Shown: one piece after another, positions 56,756-64,000 of the stretch
Numbering within the stretch: the stretch's first letter is position 1
Layout of the letters: every line of letters starts with the position of its first letter
From: Micropterix aruncella
Taxonomy: Eukaryota; Arthropoda; Insecta; Lepidoptera; Micropterigidae
Reading direction: 5' to 3'
Length of the DNA stretch: 64,000 nt
NCBI GenBank assembly: GCA_944548615.1
Contig: OX155957.1
Span: 6,190,296 to 6,254,295, forward strand
Made by a program: the position numbers and the translations under genes
Notes under the pieces: generated by a model
Database searches by the model: none
Seen by the model: the letters and a program-made list of their open reading frames with translations, nothing else
What the model was told of the DNA's origin: nothing

Positions 56756-58465
56756 CTAGAATCACATAAATATCTAGATAAACTAATACAAATTAATTTA
56801 AGCTATCATTTTTAATACAAATATTAATGGAAATAAAATAAGTAATTTAGGACAGATTCAAATTTTAAAATTGCATTTAAACTTCCTGGTTTGATATGCA
56901 TGGCTTCAAAAGATTTAAAATATCAAAAAACGATGAAGCGGCTTTTGAAATCAAACATATGAAGCCAACTTGAGTTCGCCTCAGTCATCTGCATTCCGTA
57001 GTACTTATAATAAACACATACGTACAGCGGATTGTACTGGTCCAAAAAATATTTGTTAAACACCTGATTACCCTCTCATGCCCAAAATCAATGTACTTAT
57101 TACCAATCGTTCACAATGCTCGAATTGTTGCCACTACACAATCGAAGGACTTTTATCGATCTCGCTTTTTTACATAACGGTGGAAGATATATTGACTGAA
57201 ATAAGTTTTAATGTTGTTTCTCGATCTTCACGTGCGCCTAAATTATTTCGCCTTCCCCTGTCAAGACTTGCCTTCTCTTGTGATTTATATATTAATGAGG
57301 TACCGCATTTTAATTTGCCTGACGTTCGTTAAAACAACTGGGTAACTCATAGTTCTTTACTTTAATCGTCTTTTTACCTTCATCAAGGGGTACCACGCTA
57401 ATCATCACATCGCCTAATTAATATAAAACATATATTCACAAATGTTTCAATGATTAATGCTATATGAATAGTTAGATAAAAGTCTCAAATATGATTTGGG
57501 TAAAATTTTATTTAATGATATCTAATAAGATAATAAATACGCAGAAAAACGGTATCGATAAAACGAGCCGAAATGAAATACGATGATATTCAGTTATGAA
57601 TATTAATTTAATATATCAATTTATAAATAAATAAGTTGATACATCTTCTAAAGGGTCAGAAATATCCATTAAAATTCATTAGTTTAACATTAAATTATTA
57701 ATGCGATCTATCGCATTTTCAAATACGCTTATTAAATCGGAGAAATAACATGGAATGATTAGAATGTCATCTATTACACCAGTTGAAAATTAAAGCGGCT
57801 AATTATTATGAATTGAAACCTGTTTAGCAAATTGAAAAATCTTTATGTAAATTATATTACAATATCTTTACATCTTTATGTAATAACATATTATGGCATT
57901 GGCCAATTAATTAACCTATAATCAATCAGTCTTACAAATATTAGTAATTTATCGCCTTTTTGTGTGCAGCTTTAAAATCGCCTCTCTCTGTCGAGATTTT
58001 ATATCATATCCCTAACATAACTGAATAAAAAAGCTATCATATCGAAGTTATTGCAAACGAGGCATGTTAAGAATATCATATTAGTAGAGAAATATTGTCA
58101 TTACATGCAAATATGTAAGGCCTCGAATATCCAAAAGAGCTGCTCGTAATGGTATTCGGTCGATCTTATACGAGATTGCTTATTACCGATGACACTGCTA
58201 AAGGCGGGTCGACACTATGTATAAATATTGCAAAATGTATATCGCAATACTTATCAATTCATTGTATCTACATCATGACATCTACGTATTTTGATATGTG
58301 CCTATTATTGTAAAATATGTATGTCTGGAGTCGACAAAACATCTCTACATTGACACTTGCTGTATACGTTGAAGACTGTAATTGCTGTATACAATTGCTT
58401 TTTACATAACTGGCGCAATTTTAGTGTCTGTAGACTGGACGACACTGCGGCGCATATATATGACT
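56756..58465. other. Unassigned AT-rich sequence
   Basis: About 1.7 kb with short frames only. Nothing recognised. Confidence 0.4.
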
Positions 58466-58500
58466 ATATGACTATAAGCTTATACAGCTTATAGTCATAT
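58466..58500. repeat. 15-bp-arm perfect hairpin
   Basis: ATATGACTATAAGCT and its exact reverse complement flank TATAC. Short and AT-rich; role unknown. Confidence 0.7.
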
Positions 58501-58629
58501 TGAAGTGCAGTAATTGATCTACAAAGAGTTAAATCTGTAAAGTTGTCACTAGGACCTCATTTACGCAGCTTATAATTTTATAAAGTTTATATTACAGTTG
58601 CAGATGCCATATAAGTAAAGCAGCCATTT

Positions 58630-59035
58630 TTTAACACGCTTTTATTAGGTCGACCTGTATGTAACTAACTATGTAATGGAATCTAAGGTAACTAATTTAA
58701 CCATCTTCCAAGGATCGTAGCGTTCATGAAAATTGGCAGCTATATGTAGTTCTGATGACAATACAATAATATGGTACTGTCGAACTGATCTGATAATGGA
58801 GTCGGAAGATATGAACTGGAACTTCATGATGGAACATCGTATCATAGCTGTGTTTGGACTTGTTAGAAAAGTCTTGAAATGAACTTTGACCACGATTAGG
58901 TTTCAAGGTCTGATGAATGAAGCCGGAAGATTGGCACTGGCATTCCATAATGGAATATCGTATCATAGCCGTGTGTATGTGAATATCGTATCATATCCCA
59001 AAAGCGTGTTTTTAGTGTTTTTTTTTAACTAATAA
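58630..59035 (+). mobile_element. RepE element, copy 3
   Basis: Same order as the copies at 49785 and 50725, from AACACGCTTTTATTAGGTCG to AAAAGCGTGTTTTTAGTG. It carries the extra block seen in copy 2, partly deleted. Confidence 0.6.
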
Positions 59036-59040
59036 TTTAT

Positions 59041-59744
59041 TCTCTAATCTTTATACTTTAAAAAAATTGTATTATATTTTTAAAGGCATTTTAAGTCATA
59101 AAATACACGTTTATAGGTAAATTCTATCTCAAAATGTTTGAAAATACCCAGCAAGTGTTCTTTTTAACTGCGAAAAATAAACGCTTTATAAACCAATGAC
59201 AAACTACAAGTAAACTATTGAAAATACAAAGAAACATACAGGAACAGAAAATGATAACATAAGTAATACAGATGTGTTTATAACGTCACATTGGTTAATG
59301 GGGTTCCTGACCAGAAAAAGGAAAGAAGAAAAAATATATTTTTTCAACCGTACGACTTTTTTGGAGGATTATTCTATACGAAAGAGTCAGCTGGAAATGA
59401 TCTACATTTCAATCTATTTTTTTTGGATTAGGCCTTTGTTATTCAGGTAAAACGTTTTTTTCCACATTTACATATGCCACATTACATATTTGCCACCTAT
59501 CGTGTGTTAATTTCTATTTTTTATATTACTAGTTTTTACTAAAATTCGGCGAAAATCCCTTGGTTATTTTTTTCGGGAGTTGTTATAATTATGAAAAAAA
59601 ATCATGACATGTACTGAAAAACTGATGCATCTTCAAAGATTAATGATCCCTTTAGAGGATTTAAAACTTATTGACTTGTGACAAAAACTATCGAAACTGG
59701 AATATGTTACATTGAAAATTAGAATCTAATAATCTTGTTTGTTT
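59041..59744. other. Unassigned AT-rich sequence
   Basis: Nothing recognised. Confidence 0.4.
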
Positions 59745-60015
59745 GTTTATACTCTTTATTGTGAAATATCACAATGGGCGGGTTTATTGTCATATGACAA
59801 TCTCTTACAACCAACCCTATTATGACGTGTTATATGTATGTGTGCGTGTAATATGTGTGTAAGTGTGTGTCTTGTTATTGTATTCCATCGACAGAATTGA
59901 AAATGCAATTTCGTTAATTTGATCCCAACGGAAAATGGTGACCCAGCCGGCAATCGAACCCGGGACCTTACAATGTAAGATCAGGCGACCTAGCCACTAT
60001 GCCGGGCCGTGTGGC
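59745..60015 (-). mobile_element. tRNA-derived SINE, intact-length copy
   Basis: The minus strand begins with a tRNA-like head (about 60007 down to 59936) containing GGTTCGATTGCC as B box, a CTTACATTGTAAG stem and encoded CCA. A unique body and a TG-rich stretch follow, then CACAATAAAGAGTATAAAC at the 3' end. Two bases of the A-box region present in the other copy are lacking. Head plus body plus tail is the layout of a tRNA SINE; the parental tRNA is not clear. Confidence 0.7.
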
Positions 60016-60029
60016 ATAATCTTAACTGT

Positions 60030-60440
60030 CCATTGGAATCAAGTAACCCAAAAGACCATTAGCATAAATTAAATCAAATAAACAGATATCGCAAATAAAC
60101 AGATATCGCTAATTGAATAAACAGATATCGCAAATCTTGTAACCCAGAACGGCTTCATTTTTCATCTTCAAGTGGTGGAAATTGGCGCTCGTGGCCTGCC
60201 AGCCAAATCTCTGTTTCACACCTTTAAATATCTTTGTGTTTCCGGAAAAAGAATCAACTCATTCCTAGAAAAAATATCTAAAGCCGCGATTTCCACATCT
60301 CATAGCTTCAAAGGGGGATTGAATTAATTGGTGGTAAGGTGTGCACTCACATGTGGCAAGATAGCTGTCTTAAACCTACCCCAGCCGGTCGGTCAGCGAA
60401 TTCCATAGTAGCTCTGTTTGTATTTAATTTATTTTTACTC
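60030..60440 (+). repeat. RepC fragment, dispersed
   Basis: GTAACCCAGAACGGCTTCAT, GGCGCTCGTGGCCTGCCAGC, CACATGTGGCAAGATAGCTG and CAGCGAATTCCATAGTAGCTC follow the order of the 29820-30190 part of the array. Confidence 0.65.
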
Positions 60441-60821
60441 GTTTTTATGGATATTTTTGCTGGTACTGATTTGCCCCCTTAAAAGATGCCGGATCATTAA
60501 AACTCACCCCTCATATACTTTGAGTAGCCCTTTAGCGAAATATTTTTTAATAATTTTTAGATGCACGTAATTATGGTTTAATTTTGATTTTGCGATGTGA
60601 ACATGCTCACTTTGCGACTCCTATCCTTCGCCAGGAAAATATTGTGTTTATACTTGACCGGCAGATAAAGAGGTCGAAAGCAATAATTATGGAATTGAGA
60701 AATTGAGTTAGCATTGCCTGAACGAATTATGCAAATGCCATTCTGCTAATGAAACACCCGTGTTTTCGGATCATTTCACGAAACATATACATACTAATTA
60801 CGAAATAATGGGTAATGACCA
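60441..60821. other. Unassigned sequence
   Basis: Nothing recognised. Confidence 0.4.
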
Positions 60822-61320
60822 AATAGAGTTGTCAACTACAATGGGCGAATTTGTCACCTCAGGAAGTTTAAACGATTGGTCGTTTTTTTCCCGTGAAAGG
60901 AGCGCAGAAGACTTGGACAAAAACAGTCCACCGTCAAGCTCCGCCACATGCCCGTAAGAGGCCAACCCCTTATCCGCGAGATAACCAGGTATGTTACCCA
61001 ACGGGCTTACACTCACGTCCTTCGACTGGTTACGAGTTCGAGATCGCTTGCATGGTCCTCTCCCTTACGAAGCAGTGAAACTGTGTAAACCGAATCTATC
61101 GCGGACCACGGCATCCTTTTCCTGGCTGTTTACACAGGATCGGGTAGCCGATGGTCGTTTCAACGGCAGTCGCCGTAAGGTCCGCAACCACCCTCGCTCT
61201 ATAGGAAACAGTACTGCTTCCAGGCTCCCCCTACTGTTAGTTAGAGTGAACAATCGATTGGCTTACGCCACAAGGTGCGCAGACCGTCCAGGAGCGCCAG
61301 AAGGTTGACTCATTCATTCA
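60822..61320 (-). repeat. RepA dispersed repeat, copy 6
   Basis: It runs from GTTGTCAACTACAATGGGCG to GCGCCAGAAGGTTGACTCAT in inverted orientation and lacks the internal part between about 60995 and 61020 present in longer copies. The plus-strand frame 60991-61308 includes SRRKVRNHPRSIGNSTASRL, the peptide pattern also found in copy 4. Confidence 0.6.
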
Positions 61321-61567
61321 ACTCTAGTTATGGCTCTCTTAATATAACTTAATATAATTTGCAACATTGTCTTTGTCACTGATGTAGTTATAGTCTACAT
61401 GATTCCATTGAGCCATTTTATAATTAGTGATAATAGAAACAAATTTTATCAGTACGGTAGTCGGGTATCCAAATAACACAAAGAAATGTCCCGACCAAGA
61501 AAGTATTTTTTTAAAACATTTATTTATTTTATTTTACTAATTTATTAGGTACATATTTTTTTTAGAA
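61321..61567. other. Unassigned spacer
   Basis: No recognised feature. Confidence 0.4.
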
Positions 61568-62240
61568 AAGTGGCTATGATATTCGATAAACGTTATTATA
61601 AATCATGCAGGAGAAACAATTCAAACACATAGCGATTGGCATATCGCATACCTAACTGAGCAAAAACACCCTTATCTGGATTGATATTTTACTAAATATA
61701 TTGCTTTTTGGCGAGCAGACTGATATTACGTTCGGTTATTTGAAAAAGTTCTATGCAGTCACACTTGTATAATACTTAACACACACCGTTTTAGCCACTC
61801 ATATACTCATATATCAGTTAAAAATAAGTTGATAGTAAAAACATATTTTTTTAAATTATCTTTTATTAAAATGCTCTGTTTCCCTAGCCAACCCTGGGTG
61901 CAGCAGCTATGTAATGGTAAAACTTAGAAGGAGCTATCATAATTGAATGCGTATACAAAATTTCGTGTCTGTGCTGTTGACCGTTGAGGAGCACCCTCAT
62001 CGGGAACCAATCCTGGGTGCAGAATTACCATAAAAATGCGTGGTCATCGGAACTGAACCAACATGTAAAATTCTTACTTCATAGGTTAAGAAGAAGTGGT
62101 TTTAATTTTACTTGCAAAATTTGACCTAAACAAACATACTGACAAACATTGTAAGGTAAATAAACGCTTGTAAAAATAAGATTATTACCCAACACCAATA
62201 ATAGCCTTCCAGCAAATTTACAATTATATATAATATTACT
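61568..62240 (+). repeat. Duplicated segment S3, copy B, with inserted 118-bp-family unit
   Basis: The outer blocks match 55965-56290. Between them, about 61890-62030 carries one unit of the 118-bp repeat family (GAATGCGTATACAAAATTTC, GTTGACCGTTGAGGAGC, CCCTCATCGGGA), so this element type also occurs without tandem amplification. Confidence 0.6.
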
Positions 62241-62640
62241 GCGCTAGGTACTATAAATGGCCACTCCCTCGTCTAAATTTAGCCTTTCTCCTCGAAATTA
62301 AAAGGAAAATGGAAAAAATATGGAAAAATCTAGAAAATCCGATAACGAAATTCACTGTCTTGATATTTTCCTTATTGAAGCCTGGTAACGAAATTAGCGA
62401 TCAGTCCATTACTCCGCGGAAAAGCAATTTTACATCGATTCTATCACTCCCCTCCTCGGCTCGAAATATGTTTACTTCCTGGAACTTTCCAAACAATAAA
62501 GGTTTAATTTTGTTTTTATATCGATAAAATAAAGTGTTTGAACGGATATATTTTCATAAGGAAAACAGTAATACGAAATCATTTAAAATTTTAATTGAAC
62601 TGGTTTGAAATTTCGAAAACATGTTTCGAACGAATTTAAT
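62241..62640. other. Unassigned sequence
   Basis: Nothing recognised. Confidence 0.4.
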
Positions 62641-63000
62641 GTCATCCATTTGGCAGTTGGTGCGTGTCCAAATTAAAAAAATTGGGTGTGTCACCCCAGG
62701 ACTTTCCCGGCCAAGGACTTATAATTAGCCAAGGACTTATGAAAGGATTTTGATCGTGATATCCTTTTGTTAAGGCAGTTGACCTGATTGAAAGGGATAG
62801 TTGGCAACGAGCGCTGTTAGTGAGAATCCAACGCATTAAACAAGTTCGATTCAACTGCTTACGCAAATATACTGACCGGCGAAAACAAGTCATCTGTGTA
62901 CCAAATTTCAAGTCTTTAAGTCTATTACTAGTGTACCCCTTGGTGGAGCGACCACCTTGGTTCAACCACAGCTTTTGAACTATTGCCGTGACCAATTATG
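62641..63000 (+). repeat. RepB dispersed repeat, partial copy
   Basis: GTGTGTCACCCCAGGACTTT starts the copy. CCAAATTTCAAGTCTTTAAG and a CTTTTGAACTATTGCCGTGA block correspond to 4530-4630 in the longest copy. The 3' end is missing. Confidence 0.5.
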
Positions 63001-63049
63001 CTTTCATTCCAAATGACAGACTTACATCTAGATATTGTTTTAATAGTCA

Positions 63050-63258
63050 CAGGGGGGCTCAAATGTGGAAATAGTAATAATCTTCTCAAACGAACGTCAC
63101 CGTCAGTTATTGGGCCGAGAAAGTCATCGTATGTTACACACATTATTAGCCTTCTTTCAATAGTCGGCAAAGTATTTACGAAAATCTTACAGTAGAGGCT
63201 ATAAAAACATCGAGAATAAACGAGCCGAGAGGAGCAAGCAGGATTTAGACCGCATCGA
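63050..63258 (+). pseudogene. RTE-type RT fragment
   Basis: One frame encodes ISLLSIVGKVFTKIL, then after stops TSREEQAGFRPHRGCI. This is the RT block ...I.LLS..GKVF.KIL..RL..... EEQAGFR..RGC. of RTE-like elements. Three in-frame stops fall between. The sequence ends at an AAAGT microsatellite that belongs to the neighbouring LINE's tail. Confidence 0.6.
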
Positions 63259-63262
63259 GGAT

Positions 63263-64000
63263 GCATTGTAAAGTAAAGTAAAGTAAAGTAAAAGGTATTT
63301 ATTTCCAATACAACCATACAATTGTGTAGGAATGACAGTAATTAATCTTAAATTAGTTACTCAATTTAGACAAGAGATGATATACAATATATAGTTTTAA
63401 ACTTACCAATTTACAAAAACATAGACTATATGATAACAGTTTACAACAAAACAATTAACGGTAAATAATATGTATTAGATTAAATGGGTAGATACGATGC
63501 TATGTATTTTCAAAATATTTTAAGAAGTCGTTATGGGCATACATGTTGATTTTAAGCAGATAGACTCGGATGGATCTCTTGAAAATATCGATGTTTTTAA
63601 TTTCTTTTAATCTTTCGGGCAATTTATTGAAAAGTTTGAGGCCTAAGTATCGACTAGTCGCCTGGAACTTGGCAGTACGTGCTACGAACGGTTGGAGATA
63701 TAGGGTTTTATTCCTGGTGTCATGCCGATGTACTTCCTCGTGGGATATGGCCGAGCTCTTATTGCAATAGAATTCGCAAAGAGCTTCTTGAGCAAAAATT
63801 GCATATACGGTAATATCCCTAGTTTTTGGAAGTGTTCACGACATGACTGCCGTGGACCAATACCTACTATCGCACGTATGGCTCTTTTCTGGAGAGTGAA
63901 TACACTGTTGATGTGTGCTGCATTACCCCATAAAAGAATACCATAGCGCAGGTGTGACTCAACTAGCGCGTAATAGGCCGATATTACTTCAGTTCTCTCC
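63263..64000 (-). pseudogene. Jockey/CR1-like LINE 3' end, runs off the window
   Basis: On the minus strand a frame enters at 64000 and encodes SAYYALVESHLRYGILLWGN, then LQKRAIRAIVGIGPRQSCRE, then HFQKLGILPYMQFL. After a frameshift near 63690 it continues FQATSRYLGLKLFNKLPERL, KEIKNIDIFKRSIRVYLL and a stop near 63500. This is the complete C-terminal block of the element's ORF2. A ~230-bp 3' UTR follows, ending in a TTTAC repeat at 63263-63293. The RT core lies beyond the window. Confidence 0.75.

Overview
This window looks like repeat-dense eukaryotic DNA from an insect, most likely a moth or butterfly. The reasons are: AT-rich sequence, no operon or bacterial signals, a Helitron whose ends match the common lepidopteran 'Lep1' type (48792-49311), several non-LTR retrotransposon classes, a Penelope-like element, a Ty1/copia pol pseudogene, a hAT element and tRNA- and 5S-derived sequences. 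The order is inferred from repeat content; no host gene confirms it. I see no complete host protein-coding gene. The nearest is a C2H2 zinc-finger open frame (17910-18626, minus) that lacks a credible 5' end.

Layout. 1-10.8 kb: foldback elements, an unidentified ~750-bp dispersed family (here RepA) in both orientations, a second family recognised by GTCACCCC (RepB), a LINE 3' end, a 5S rRNA-like stretch and a Penelope-like GIY-YIG remnant. 10.8-17.9 kb: mostly unassigned AT-rich DNA, with a solo-LTR candidate (11868-12513), an AT microsatellite of ~220 bp and a Helitron-type 3' end. 17.9-21.5 kb: zinc-finger fragment, RTE 5' end, LINE endonuclease fragment and a cluster of a 14-bp motif. 23.7-30.3 kb: an array of degenerate ~480-bp repeats (RepC) split by a decayed CR1-like LINE with a 7-bp target-site duplication. 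30.6-36.4 kb: duplicated microsatellite-tailed sequence, a tandem ~775-bp duplication with a GIY-YIG-like peptide, copia RT/RNase H with its 3' LTR, and a rearranged LINE. 36.7-39.5 kb: a second copy of the 7849-8575 segment carrying two insertions, one with 118-bp tandem repeats; then a MITE and a perfect 25-bp-arm palindrome. 40.2-42.1 kb: a nested stack of RepC piece, RTE C-terminus and a tRNA-derived SINE containing a hAT element with clear TIRs and TSD. 42.1-53.5 kb: duplicated segments, MITEs, a LINE fragment, a second 14-bp-motif cluster and the Lep1-like Helitron. 53.5-55.7 kb: a decayed Helitron with recognisable termini and helicase remains. 55.7-64 kb: more copies of the same families, ending in two LINE fragments.

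The parts do not form a pathway. They record successive insertions, deletions and local rearrangements. The least explained items are RepA, RepC, the paired TCASTCRSTCTAAA clusters, and foldback elements that appear to be inverted Penelope-like 3' ends. Family identities were judged by eye from motifs and copy-to-copy comparison inside the window; borders marked as approximate may be off by tens of bases.
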